Assembly: GCA_034090045.1 (NCBI GenBank)
Contig: JAXDTI010000004.1
Span: 62,001 to 126,000, forward strand
Length of the DNA stretch: 64,000 nucleotides
DNA from: JAXDTI01 sp034090045
Lineage (GTDB): Bacteria > Actinomycetota > Actinomycetes > Actinomycetales > Actinomycetaceae
Reading direction: 5' to 3'
Position 1 is the first letter of the stretch; each line of letters starts with the position of its first letter. Below the pieces are notes generated by a model. The model was not told the origin of the DNA and made no database searches. It worked only from the letters and a program-made list of their open reading frames with translations. Positions 9,044 to 17,698 of this stretch are shown piece by piece. Position numbers and translations under genes: made by a program.

Positions 9044-9595
9044 ATGCAGCTGCTCACCATACTTTCAGGTCCCTCGGGAGTCGGGAAAGGCACGGTTGTT
9101 AAAGAGTTACAACGCAGATACCCGGATGTTTTTGTTTCTGTTTCTGCCACAACCCGTAAACCCAGACCGGGAGAACGTGACGGGATCGACTACCTTTTTG
9201 TCTCAGAAACTGCCTTCGATCAGATGATTGCCGCCGGTGAACTGTTGGAATGGGCTGAGGTGCACGGCATGGCACGCTATGGAACACCCGCAGCTCCAAT
9301 CTTGGAGAGAATGGAGCTGGGTAAAGCATCACTTCTGGAGATAGACATGTCCGGCGCGTTTCAGGTAGTTAAACGCATCCCGGAAGCCTTTATGGTGTTC
9401 TTAGAGCCCCCCACATACGAGGAGCTGCTTCAAAGACTCCGGGGGCGTGGGACAGAAAACGCTGAACAGGTTGCAGCTCGCCTACGAACCGCTGAACGTG
9501 AGATGGCGGCACGGGGTCGCTTTGACTACACAATAGTCAACGATGAACTCGACCGAACTGTAACAGAACTAGCCGCAGCCATAGGTTTGGCTTAA
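9044..9595 (+). CDS. gmk: Guanylate kinase
   Basis: Guanylate kinase phosphorylates GMP or dGMP to the diphosphate with ATP. The P-loop GPSGVGKGTV is at residues 9-18. SVSATTRKPRPGERDGIDYLFV contains the GMP-binding residues; EIDMSGAFQVVK and the lid region RLRGRGTENAEQV follow. 183 residues is typical. ATG 9044 has only a weak AGGAT site. It follows the mihF terminator, so it probably has its own weak promoter or depends on read-through, and it leads into rpoZ. Confidence 0.97.
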   Translation: MQLLTILSGPSGVGKGTVVKELQRRYPDVFVSVSATTRKPRPGERDGIDYLFVSETAFDQMIAAGELLEWAEVHGMARYGTPAAPILERMELGKASLLEIDMSGAFQVVKRIPEAFMVFLEPPTYEELLQRLRGRGTENAEQVAARLRTAEREMAARGRFDYTIVNDELDRTVTELAAAIGLA

Positions 9596-9625
9596 AATAG
9601 CGGTTGGAACATATAAGGGGGATTA

Positions 9626-9985
9626 ATGTCAGGAACAATCGCACGTGCAGAGGGAATAACTTTCCCACCAATCGATGACCTGCTGGAGAAAGTACCTTCA
9701 AAATACGCGTTGGTGGTTTATGCAGCAAAACGGGCGAAGCAGATCAACACCTATACGCAACAGATCGCTGACGGTATGTTCTCCACGCCCGGCCCCCTGG
9801 TGCCCACCAGCCCAGAGGACAAGCCCCTCACTATTGCCCTTGAGGAGATCAACCAGGGGTTGCTTGAATACTCCGAAGAGGATGAAACCGTTGAAGAAAA
9901 TACGCAGCTAAGTGACTCGGATCTCGACAGGGAACTCGCTGAAGCCGATGCCCTCGACGACCTGTTCAAGGCCGACGCCGAGTGA
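9626..9985 (+). CDS. rpoZ: DNA-directed RNA polymerase omega subunit
   Basis: Omega assists folding and assembly of the beta' subunit. The 119 residues carry the actinobacterial signature FPPIDDLLEKVPSKYALVVYAAKRAKQI near the N-terminus and KPLTIALEEI later. A long acidic C-terminal tail (SDSDLDRELAEADALDDLF) follows. It starts 30 bases after gmk with an AAGGGGG site, and gmk-rpoZ-coaBC is the conserved actinobacterial order. Confidence 0.95.
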   Translation: MSGTIARAEGITFPPIDDLLEKVPSKYALVVYAAKRAKQINTYTQQIADGMFSTPGPLVPTSPEDKPLTIALEEINQGLLEYSEEDETVEENTQLSDSDLDRELAEADALDDLFKADAE

Positions 9986-10011
9986 TTCGGCAGCAATGAC
10001 TGGCGGCATCC

Positions 10012-11232
10012 ATGGCTCATATCCTGCTGGGGGTGAGTGGCGGTATTGCGGCATATAAGGCTGTTTTGCTGCTGCGCATGCTGCAGGGTACTGGTCACCA
10101 GGTACGGGTGATACCAACACCTGCATCTTTGGATTTCGTGGGCGACCGAACCTGGCAGGCGCTTACTGGAGAACCTGTCTACACCGAGACTCAGGTTCCT
10201 GATGTTCGCTATGACCATATAGAGATGGCGCGCTGGGCAGATTTGCTGGTTATTGCGCCACTTACTGCCAACACGCTCGGGAAGCTCGCAAATGGTTTGG
10301 CCGACAACCTGCTAACTGCAACGTGTTTGGCTTTCTCCGGGACGAAACTTATGGCACCGGCGATGCATCCAGCAATGTTGAATAATCCCGCCGTGCAACG
10401 AAATGCTACGCTACTTACCGAGGCTGGATGTTTCTTTGTTGACCCCGGCAGTGGCGAACTCGCCCACGGGGATAGTGGCACCGGTCGCCTAGCGGAACCT
10501 GAAGAGATATTTCATCAGGTACAGTTGCTGCTTGGGGAAACAGCCACCGATACCGGTGGTAACAGTCTCGCCGGGAAACGGATTTTGATATCTGCGGGAG
10601 GAACTCGAGAAGCACTCGACCCGGTTCGCTTTCTGGGTAACCGTTCCACCGGAATTATGGGTCGGGAACTGGCGCGGGCAGCGCTTTGCGAAGGAGCGCA
10701 GGTAACCGTGGTCGCCGCGAACGTTACAGTTGAGTTGCCGAAACAGGCCGAAATAGTGACGGTGGAGTCCACCGCTGAGTTGGCCGAGGAAATGTTGAAT
10801 CGCTCCAGATGTAGCGACATAGTTATTATGGCCGCAGCGGTCGCAGATTTACGTCCAATCGCTTTTTCACAAGCGAAAATCCAAACTGGTTTTGACCGCG
10901 GGCTGACTTTGCAGCTGGAAGCTACCGAAGATATTTTGGCTGAACTATTACAGCGCCGACATGAGGGGCAGGTCATAGTCGGTTTTGCTGCCGAAACAGG
11001 TAACGCTTCGCAAGGTTTTCTCGAAATGGGAAGAGCAAAAGCGATTCGTAAAGGAGCAGACCTGCTCGCTGTGAACAAAGTTGGAGCATCCGCAGGTTTT
11101 GGTAACCGCGATACGCACCTGTATTTCATGGGACCCGACGGGGAACTCTTGGGTGAAGCATCAGGCACAAAATTCCAGGTGGCGCAACAGCTGCTGGCTC
11201 TCGTGTCTCAGGTCTCTGAAATTGAGCCATGA
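10012..11232 (+). CDS. coaBC: Bifunctional phosphopantothenoylcysteine decarboxylase/synthase CoaBC
   Basis: CoaBC joins cysteine to 4'-phosphopantothenate using CTP (CoaB, C-terminal) and decarboxylates the product with FMN (CoaC, N-terminal), in coenzyme A synthesis. ILLGVSGGIAAYKA opens the flavoprotein domain. The conserved APAMHPAMLNNPAVQ (family MN pattern) contains its active-site region. The CoaB half starts at about residue 185 with KRILISAGGTREALDPVRFLGN, and AAAVADLRP and the Lys-containing KIQ follow. 406 residues is normal. It overlaps priA by 4 bases. A metK gene often found at this point is absent. Confidence 0.96.
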   Translation: MAHILLGVSGGIAAYKAVLLLRMLQGTGHQVRVIPTPASLDFVGDRTWQALTGEPVYTETQVPDVRYDHIEMARWADLLVIAPLTANTLGKLANGLADNLLTATCLAFSGTKLMAPAMHPAMLNNPAVQRNATLLTEAGCFFVDPGSGELAHGDSGTGRLAEPEEIFHQVQLLLGETATDTGGNSLAGKRILISAGGTREALDPVRFLGNRSTGIMGRELARAALCEGAQVTVVAANVTVELPKQAEIVTVESTAELAEEMLNRSRCSDIVIMAAAVADLRPIAFSQAKIQTGFDRGLTLQLEATEDILAELLQRRHEGQVIVGFAAETGNASQGFLEMGRAKAIRKGADLLAVNKVGASAGFGNRDTHLYFMGPDGELLGEASGTKFQVAQQLLALVSQVSEIEP

Positions 11233-13223
11233 GTTTTCCGCAGGAAACACAGCAGGCTTTGCTGCCTATAGCACGTCCGAAACAAAGGGTGACAGACAGC
11301 AGCATCACAGACCCTGTAGCAGAGGTTTTGGTTGACACAGGTTTGGCCCACCTTAACTACCCGGTTGACTATTTAATACCGGAAAACCTAGATAACGTAG
11401 CGATACCGGGCGTTCGGGTTCGTGTTCGATATGGTTCACAAAAGCTGGTCGGGTATTTGCTGGGACGCAAAGATATGTCTGAACGTGCCGGGCGGCTACG
11501 TCCTGTGGATTCGATTATTGACTCGATACCGGTTTTTAATGAAACCACTTTCAATATCGCGAACCAGGTGGCCCGACGCTACGCCGGTTTAACAACAGAT
11601 TTGCTCCGCCAGCTGATCCCCCACAGACGCAAACGTGCAGAAGAAAAAGTGCTTTCTCAAACACCACCCCCCAGTGCCGATACCGTTGAATACGAAACGG
11701 ATTATCGGCTGCTTGAACCCTATCGTTTTGGTGTAGAACTGGGAAAAAGACTGGCAAACGGAGAGCCAGCACGCGCGGTAATGGATATTCTCGGAAATCA
11801 TGTCGAAACCGGCAGTTGGCGCCAGCTTATAGCGCAACTGACGGCCTGTGTCCGTCACGCTGGGAAAACCGTGCTAATCATTGTTCCTAACCGGCGTTTG
11901 GCTGCACAGCTTTCCCAGGTGTTCCCCGAGGAACTAGGTGAGGTTGGCAGACTGGATTTCGAGGACGCACAGGCCCGATATGGCGCATATCTTCAAGCAG
12001 TGCTCAATCGCAGCAAAATCGTCATCGGTACTCGCTCGGCGATTCTCACTCCGATGCCCAACCTGGGTGCGATATTTGTTTGGGATGAGCAATCTGACTC
12101 CTATCAGGAACGCCACGCGCCATACTGGCATCTGAGGCAATTGGCGGTTCGCAGAGCCATAGTCGAAAACTGCGGTCTCGTGTTCCTGGGATACACCCAC
12201 TCGGTTACCGTAGAAATGCTGTTGGAATCCGGTTGGGCACCCTATATCAGTGCCCCTGCAGAGATCGTGAGAGACACAGTACCGCGAATCAACATTGGAG
12301 GCAGATACCATTCCGGACCTCCAGACAACGGCTGGATACCCGATCAAACACGCGAGGTTTTGCGTGAGGCGCTCACTGACGGGCCGGTGCTAATTTCCAC
12401 GCCAAACAGCGGGTATCGACTAGCTAATATCTGTGGACGCTGTGGCGAAGTAGCGCGCTGTCGGCACTGTAACGGCCCTGTCGGTACTGGTCGCCGAGGA
12501 ACCCCTTACTGCCGCTGGTGCGGACGTCCAGCAACCGGCTGGAACTGCCCTAATTGTAATTCAACCGAGATGAGAGCCCTGGGCAGGGGAGCGATGCGTG
12601 GCGCAGAAGAACTCGGTCGCGCATTCCCCGGAGTCCCAATCATCGTTTCAGGACGGGATCAAACGGTGATAGAAGAGGTGGATTCTCGCCCCCGAATAGT
12701 TCTTTCAACCCCCGGAGCGGAGCCCAGTGCACGTGGCGGATATGCCGGAGGTGCAATAACGGACGCCGCGCGTTTCCTCTCCCGCCCAGAACTGTGGGTA
12801 CCTGCGGAAACTATGCGTCGCTGGACCCAGGTGGCGGCTCTGTTGCGCCCGCAGGCACCGCTGGCGCTACTCGGATCAGTTGAGGGACGGATAGCTTCCG
12901 CTTTTCAACGCTGGGATACCGGTGGTTGGAGTCGGGAACTATTGGATGAGCGTCGAGCTATGCGTTTCACGCCTACCGTGACGATGGCTGCGGTCAGTGG
13001 AGATGCTTCCCAAATTAATGCTGCTATTTCGGCTCTGCAACTGCCCGACACTGCTGATGTTCTCGGTCCTGTTCCAATCGGCATGGGAAAGCTGCGAGCA
13101 ATAATCCGCGTGGAGGGATTCCAGGGGCTGGAGCTTGCTGACGCGCTGACCGCCTATCGCGCTCAAATTACCTCACGACACCAGAAAGCGCCTCATATCC
13201 AGGTTGACCCCGATGACCTTTAA
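11229..13223 (+). CDS. priA: Primosomal protein N' (PriA), helicase motifs degenerate
   Basis: PriA recognises stalled forks for replication restart. The N-terminal 3'-DNA-binding region (ARKxxxY-like VDYLIPENL, GVRVRVRYGSQKLVGYLLG) is clear. The cysteine-rich zinc module is near residues 395-450 (CGRCGEVARCRHCNGP, CRWCGRPATGWNCPNCNS). The ATPase part has lost the Walker A lysine loop, and the DEEH box reads WDEQSD. This decay is usual for actinobacterial PriA, which is thought not to unwind DNA by itself. 664 residues. It lies between coaBC (4-base overlap) and fmt. Confidence 0.93.
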   Translation: MSFPQETQQALLPIARPKQRVTDSSITDPVAEVLVDTGLAHLNYPVDYLIPENLDNVAIPGVRVRVRYGSQKLVGYLLGRKDMSERAGRLRPVDSIIDSIPVFNETTFNIANQVARRYAGLTTDLLRQLIPHRRKRAEEKVLSQTPPPSADTVEYETDYRLLEPYRFGVELGKRLANGEPARAVMDILGNHVETGSWRQLIAQLTACVRHAGKTVLIIVPNRRLAAQLSQVFPEELGEVGRLDFEDAQARYGAYLQAVLNRSKIVIGTRSAILTPMPNLGAIFVWDEQSDSYQERHAPYWHLRQLAVRRAIVENCGLVFLGYTHSVTVEMLLESGWAPYISAPAEIVRDTVPRINIGGRYHSGPPDNGWIPDQTREVLREALTDGPVLISTPNSGYRLANICGRCGEVARCRHCNGPVGTGRRGTPYCRWCGRPATGWNCPNCNSTEMRALGRGAMRGAEELGRAFPGVPIIVSGRDQTVIEEVDSRPRIVLSTPGAEPSARGGYAGGAITDAARFLSRPELWVPAETMRRWTQVAALLRPQAPLALLGSVEGRIASAFQRWDTGGWSRELLDERRAMRFTPTVTMAAVSGDASQINAAISALQLPDTADVLGPVPIGMGKLRAIIRVEGFQGLELADALTAYRAQITSRHQKAPHIQVDPDDL

Positions 13224-13250
13224 CGGTCCGCGCCCTATACAATAAAACCC

Positions 13251-14174
13251 GTGCGTATTGTTTTTGCTGGAACCCCTGATGTCGCGGTCGAGACCCTCGA
13301 TGCCCTCGTTGAATCTGGTCACGAGATTGTGGCTGTCCTGACGCGTGCCCCCGCTCCGAGAGGTCGTCACCGCACCCCGGTTCCCAGTCCGGTACATAAC
13401 CGTGCCGAGCAGCTAGGTCTGCGGGTTCTCACGCCAAAAACCCTTAAAGGGTACCGGGAAAGTCTCACCCAGTTGAATGCTGATGTTGCCTTTGTGGTTG
13501 CCTATGGAATGCTGATCCCTGCAGATGCACTCGATGTTTTTCCACTCGGTTGGTTTAATGTCCACTTCTCACTGTTGCCCAGGTGGCGAGGTGCCGCACC
13601 CGTACAGTATGCGATTCGAGCAGGTGATGACATTAGCGGTATCTCTATATTTCGGATTGATTCTGGTCTGGATACCGGCCCGCTGATTGCCGTGGACCCC
13701 TATCGTCTTGGACCGGCAGCAACAACCGGACACGCTTTGAAGATGCTGGCTCATCGTGGCGCACGCCTCGCAACAATGGTTGCTGATGCTTTAAGCAGCG
13801 ACACCCCCCCAAAGTTGCATCCGCAACCGGAAGAGGGAATCACTTTGGCACCTCGGTTAACCACCGAGTTTGCACATATTGATTGGCAATTGAGCGCGAC
13901 AGAAATCGACAGATTGATACGATCCTGCACGCCGGAGCCCGGTGCCTGGACACAGCTGCCTGACGGAACACGGATAAAACTGCTGCCGCCGCTGGTAACA
14001 GATAACCACGACCTCAAACCTGGTGAGTTGCAAATCAGTAAGCACGAGGTGCGTGTCGGAACCGGGGATGGGGATCTGGTGCTTTCTTCAGTACAAAAAC
14101 AGGGTAAAGGTGAAATGCCAGCCAGCGACTGGGCTCGAGGGGCACACCTGGGGGAGGATAGCAGTTTTGTCTGA
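13251..14174 (+). CDS. fmt: Methionyl-tRNA formyltransferase
   Basis: Fmt formylates initiator Met-tRNA with 10-formyl-THF. The GTG start at 13251 gives 307 residues beginning MRIVFAGTPDVA. The formyl-donor motif NVHFSLLPRWRGAAPVQYAI is near residue 103, and the binding region GISIFRIDSGLDTGP follows. The C-terminal OB-like domain is present. There is a C7 run at 13804-13810 inside the gene, and the frame is intact through it. Its last 8 bases overlap the rsmB start. Confidence 0.96.
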   Translation: MRIVFAGTPDVAVETLDALVESGHEIVAVLTRAPAPRGRHRTPVPSPVHNRAEQLGLRVLTPKTLKGYRESLTQLNADVAFVVAYGMLIPADALDVFPLGWFNVHFSLLPRWRGAAPVQYAIRAGDDISGISIFRIDSGLDTGPLIAVDPYRLGPAATTGHALKMLAHRGARLATMVADALSSDTPPKLHPQPEEGITLAPRLTTEFAHIDWQLSATEIDRLIRSCTPEPGAWTQLPDGTRIKLLPPLVTDNHDLKPGELQISKHEVRVGTGDGDLVLSSVQKQGKGEMPASDWARGAHLGEDSSFV

Positions 14175-15531
14175 AAGTCGCCGCATAACCGCTCGGGATT
14201 GTGCTCTGCGGGTTCTTATAGAGTGTGAGACACAAGGCGCATACGCGAACCTGGCGATGCCGAAAGTCTTGGCAGCTTCACGTCTGGATGCCCGTGAGAG
14301 TGCGTTGGCCACCGAGATTGCTTTCGGTACTTTGCGAGCTCAGCTGCGATATGACTACCTGGCAGGTCAGGCTGGTGACCGTGATATTGCCGCGCTCGAT
14401 GCACAGGTACGATGCGCGGTACGCATGGGCGCCCACCAGCTGCTAGATACTCGAATCCCGGATCATGCCGCAATATCAGAAACGGTGGCGGCAGTACGAA
14501 AAATCACGAACCGGGGAGCGGCAGGTACCGTGAACGCCCTGTTACGGACTCTGCAGCGCCGCCGGCAGCATCTTCGGGAACCCCAGGATCTACCGACTCG
14601 CTATTCTCACCCGAAACCACTGGTCAGGGCGCTAGATGATGCGCTTTCAGTACTAGGGTTATCCGATACCTTGCCGCAGCTGCTTGAGGAAGACAACCGT
14701 GCGCCCTATGTGACCCTGGTGGCTCGCCCAGGGCTTACGGATCGTGAGAGCCTTGCTGATGAGGCAGAGGAACTGCTGGATGCCGATACCGCCTTTACAC
14801 CGTACTCTCCCTGGGGAGTAACAATCTCACGTGGCGAACCTGGACGACTCCCTCAGATACGCAGCGCCGCCGCCGCTGTGCAGGATGAAGGCTCGCAACT
14901 GGTTGCTGGAATATGTGCGGAACTTCCGGTTCACGCCGATGGTGGAGAGCGCGCCTGGCTGGATTTATGTGCTGGACCGGGAGGCAAAACCGCGATTCTT
15001 GCCGGTTTGGCGCGTGAGCGTACAACAGGCAACGGAGAATCAGTAAAGCTGCACGCGATTGAGCTGCATCGACATCGAGCACAGCTGACACGTAAAACTC
15101 TGAAGGATTTCCCTGAAGTGAGTGTCGAATGTGCAGACGGGCGGGCTGTGAAAGGCCTGTACCAGCGAGTTCTGGTAGATGCGCCCTGCAGCGGTCTAGG
15201 TTCGTTACGTAGGCACCCTGAGGCACGTTATCGTTCTTTTACCGCGCAGTTACCGCAATTGGTGAACCTGCAACGACAGCTCCTGAACGCTGCAATAGCA
15301 GTAACTCAGCCCGGGGGAGTGATCTGCTATTCGACGTGCTCACCGCTGCCTGTTGAAACCCGTGACAACGTGAAATCCGCACTGTCAGACGGGCGCCTTA
15401 AACTCCTGGATCTCTCCACCATTGCTCGTCAACATTTCGACCTTGATGTTTCAGGCCCAACAATTCAGCTGTGGCCACATATTCATGGAACTGATGCGAT
15501 GTACATTGCTGCTTTTGAGAGGCTAGCCTAG
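14167..15531 (+). CDS. rsmB: 16S rRNA (cytosine-C5) methyltransferase RsmB
   Basis: RsmB methylates cytosine 967 (E. coli numbering) of 16S rRNA using SAM. The start is a TTG at 14167 with a GGGGGAGGA site 8 bases upstream, giving 454 residues beginning SESRRITARDCALRVL. An N-terminal NusB-like domain spans about 1-140. The methyltransferase domain has the SAM loop LDLCAGPGGKTA near residue 265, the two conserved cysteines in DAPCSGLGSLRRHPEAR and YSTCSP. The frame is open further upstream, but that part lies inside fmt and is not family-like. The fmt-rsmB overlap implies coupling. Confidence 0.94.
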   Translation: MSESRRITARDCALRVLIECETQGAYANLAMPKVLAASRLDARESALATEIAFGTLRAQLRYDYLAGQAGDRDIAALDAQVRCAVRMGAHQLLDTRIPDHAAISETVAAVRKITNRGAAGTVNALLRTLQRRRQHLREPQDLPTRYSHPKPLVRALDDALSVLGLSDTLPQLLEEDNRAPYVTLVARPGLTDRESLADEAEELLDADTAFTPYSPWGVTISRGEPGRLPQIRSAAAAVQDEGSQLVAGICAELPVHADGGERAWLDLCAGPGGKTAILAGLARERTTGNGESVKLHAIELHRHRAQLTRKTLKDFPEVSVECADGRAVKGLYQRVLVDAPCSGLGSLRRHPEARYRSFTAQLPQLVNLQRQLLNAAIAVTQPGGVICYSTCSPLPVETRDNVKSALSDGRLKLLDLSTIARQHFDLDVSGPTIQLWPHIHGTDAMYIAAFERLA

Positions 15532-15535
15532 AGAT

Positions 15536-16234
15536 ATGACGGTAACGATTTCGCCATCAATACTGAATAGCGACCTGACCGATTTGGGTGGACAGTTGGA
15601 TGCTATCTCAAATGCCGACTATGCCCATGTTGATGTGATGGATGGGCATTTCGTCCCGAATCTTACCTGGGGGTTACCGATTGTTGAGGCCGTATGTCTA
15701 CGTGGAACGCTCCCGGTAGATGTGCATTTGATGATTGAAGATCCCGACCGTTGGGCACCCGAATATGCACAGGTTGGTGCAGATTCGGTTACTTTTCATG
15801 TGGAAGCGGCACACGCACCGATGCGTCTGGCTCGCGAATTGCATTCAAAGGGGGCGCTTGTCGGTGTCGCCCTCAACCCGGGTACTGCGATTGAAGACGT
15901 ATACGAGCTGCTGGGAGTGGCCGACATGGTGCTGGTTATGACAGTGGAGCCCGGTTTCGGGGGGCAGCCATTTATCGATTCCATGCTCGATAAAGTAAAA
16001 CGTTTACGTAAAAGAATGTCTGCAACTGGTCAGCAGCTTGCCATCCAGGTTGATGGGGGAGTGACTCCAGAAAACATTCAGGCAGCAGCAACCGCCGGAG
16101 CTGATGTTTTTGTCGCGGGTTCTGCGGTTTTTCGTTCCCCAGACCCTGGAACGACAGTTGCGCAGCTGCGTCAACTTGCCCAACAGGCCGCTAGCGAGGT
16201 TGCGTCACATCAACACGGGGAAGGGGTATCCTAG
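15536..16234 (+). CDS. rpe: Ribulose-phosphate 3-epimerase
   Basis: Rpe interconverts ribulose-5-phosphate and xylulose-5-phosphate in the pentose phosphate pathway, upstream of transketolase (tkt, 48845). It is a TIM barrel with family motifs ISPSILNSDLTDLGGQL, HVDVMDGHFVPNLTWG (metal His and Asp), VHLMIEDPDRW, MTVEPGFGGQPFI and QVDGGVTPENI. 232 residues. It starts 4 bases after rsmB. Confidence 0.97.
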   Translation: MTVTISPSILNSDLTDLGGQLDAISNADYAHVDVMDGHFVPNLTWGLPIVEAVCLRGTLPVDVHLMIEDPDRWAPEYAQVGADSVTFHVEAAHAPMRLARELHSKGALVGVALNPGTAIEDVYELLGVADMVLVMTVEPGFGGQPFIDSMLDKVKRLRKRMSATGQQLAIQVDGGVTPENIQAAATAGADVFVAGSAVFRSPDPGTTVAQLRQLAQQAASEVASHQHGEGVS

Positions 16235-16316
16235 GTTTTCGAGCCTCAGATCACGAGACCTACAATGGTGAGGAATAGATAGCGTCGACCAATCGGCCGG
16301 CAGTCAGGAGAGAGAG

Positions 16317-16580
16317 ATGAAAACTTTCGATGAGCTGTTCCGGGAACTCAGCCGGAAAGCTGAGCAGCACGATGAAGGTTCCCGAACCGTCGCTGAACTT
16401 AATCAAGGGGTTCACGAAATCGGGAAAAAAATTGTTGAGGAAGCCGGAGAGGTCTGGATGGCTGCCGAATATGAGACGCAGGAAAACCTCGCCACTGAGA
16501 TTTCTCAGCTGCTGTACCATGCGCAGGTTATGATGATTGCCCGCGGGCTCAACCTCGAAGATATTTACCGGGAACTGTGA
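16317..16580 (+). CDS. hisE: Phosphoribosyl-ATP pyrophosphatase
   Basis: HisE removes pyrophosphate from phosphoribosyl-ATP, the second step of histidine synthesis. The 87 residues contain the all-alpha NTP-PPase signature KKIVEEAGEVWMAAEYE and ISQLLYHAQVMMIARGL. An 82-base gap with a TACAAT hexamer (16261-16266) separates it from rpe, so a promoter may lie there. GGAGAGAGAG is the ribosome site. Its stop overlaps hisG by 4 bases. Confidence 0.96.
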   Translation: MKTFDELFRELSRKAEQHDEGSRTVAELNQGVHEIGKKIVEEAGEVWMAAEYETQENLATEISQLLYHAQVMMIARGLNLEDIYREL

Positions 16581-17428
16581 CGATGCTTCGGATAGCGCTG
16601 CCCAACAAGGGGTCGCTGGCTGAGGGGGCTGCCCGGATAATGTCTGAGGCCGGTTATCGCACTAAACGCCAGGCACGTCAGTTACATATAACCGATCGAG
16701 ATAATGATGTAGAAATTTTTTTTCTACGTCCACGAGACATTGCGGTCTATGTTGATTCAGGTACGATTCAGGCCGGGATAACCGGTCGTGACCTGCTCTT
16801 AGACTCAGGTGTTTCGGCGCATGAACATCGTGCCCTTGGCTTCGGAGCTTCAACTTTTCGTTTCGCAGGTCCAGCTGACTCAGTGAGCAGGGTTGAAGAT
16901 TTGAATGGTTTGCGTATCGCAACCTCCTTTGACAACCTGGTTACCGACTATCTTTTCGCTCACGAAATAGCTGCTGAAGTTGTTCACTTAGATGGCGCGG
17001 TAGAATCCTCGGTTCAGCTCGGTGTTGCCGATGCCATAGCGGATGTGGTGGAGACCGGCTCGACACTGGCAGCTGCCGGACTGGCTGTTTTCGGTGCCCC
17101 GCTACTGAAATCGGAGGCGGTGCTCATCACCACTGACGCCTATGCCGGATTACCGGAGTTTCAGGCTCTCGACGAGAGACTCCGCGGAGTTCTCGTGGGA
17201 CGCAGCTATGTGATTATTGACTACAATATACCTGCACAGCTGCTGGAAGAGGCAGTTTCGATTACTCCTGGAATCGAATCTCCGACTGTTTCACATCTCC
17301 AGGACTCAAATTGGCGAGCTGTTCGGGTGCTGGCACCCCGCCGGGACGCGAATCGGCTTGCCGGGGAACTCTACCGCATAGGTGCCCGCGGAATACTGGT
17401 CTCTGACTTGCTTTTCGCGCGGCTTTGA
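16577..17428 (+). CDS. hisG: ATP phosphoribosyltransferase (long form)
   Basis: HisG joins ATP and PRPP as the first and feedback-controlled step of histidine synthesis. The GTG at 16577 (GTGA overlap) gives 283 residues; an in-frame ATG at 16583 is an alternative and starts MLRIALPNKGSLAEGA. ITGRDLLLDSG and the PRPP loop VVETGSTLAAAGL mark the catalytic domains. The C-terminal 75 residues form the ACT-like regulatory domain that makes this the HisZ-independent long form. A T8 run at 16716-16723 lies in frame. The other his genes are not in the window. Confidence 0.95.
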   Translation: MTMLRIALPNKGSLAEGAARIMSEAGYRTKRQARQLHITDRDNDVEIFFLRPRDIAVYVDSGTIQAGITGRDLLLDSGVSAHEHRALGFGASTFRFAGPADSVSRVEDLNGLRIATSFDNLVTDYLFAHEIAAEVVHLDGAVESSVQLGVADAIADVVETGSTLAAAGLAVFGAPLLKSEAVLITTDAYAGLPEFQALDERLRGVLVGRSYVIIDYNIPAQLLEEAVSITPGIESPTVSHLQDSNWRAVRVLAPRRDANRLAGELYRIGARGILVSDLLFARL

Positions 17429-17464
17429 GGTGTGCAATTCACCCCAGTTGCATTACAGGCTTTA

Positions 17465-17478
17465 GTGAGTTCACTCAT
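17465..17478. promoter_or_regulatory. Palindrome TGAGT-N2-ACTCA, possible CRP/GlxR-type or other regulator site
   Basis: GTGAGTTCACTCAT holds perfect 5-bp arms (TGAGT/ACTCA). It lies in the 270-base stretch between hisG and the secreted-protein gene, about 220 bases before that gene's ATG. The same 12-base architecture occurs upstream of gap. The match to TGTGA-N6-TCACA is partial here. The rest of the stretch is AT-rich with T7 and A7 runs and probably holds the promoter of the downstream gene; no ORF in it looks real. Confidence 0.35.
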
Positions 17479-17698
17479 CTTTAGGCGTTTTTTTAACACT
17501 CTTTATTACAAAAAAACAATTTAGATGAAATAGGGATTGGTGTCTCGTGAAACTTCTCTCCTAAATGCTCGTTTTTTGGGAAAACACTCGTTTTTGATTT
17601 GGCGGCGAGTATTGCCTCCATTATTATTTGGGTGTTCCTCGGCGCCGGAGCCGCAGCGAACATTAAAAATGGAAAACCATTGTGTTGGAGGCAAGATA

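Noticed and set aside
13804..13810. C7 run in fmt as a phase-variation tract
   Set aside because: Fmt is a housekeeping enzyme, seven bases is modest, and the frame is open through it.
16710..16728. T8 run within a GTAGAAA/TTTCTAC repeat inside hisG as a slippage or terminator site
   Set aside because: The frame is intact, the codons fit the HisG family, and the stem is short and AT-rich.
17541..17556. Partial match to the parS consensus (CGTGAAAC half) near 17545
   Set aside because: Only about 12 of 16 bases agree and just one half-site is intact; no parB is nearby, and random occurrence is plausible.
17537..17698. Open frame extending the secreted protein upstream
   Set aside because: It would place a signal peptide in the middle of the protein; a good ribosome site precedes ATG 17699 and the upstream part is AT-rich and not protein-like.
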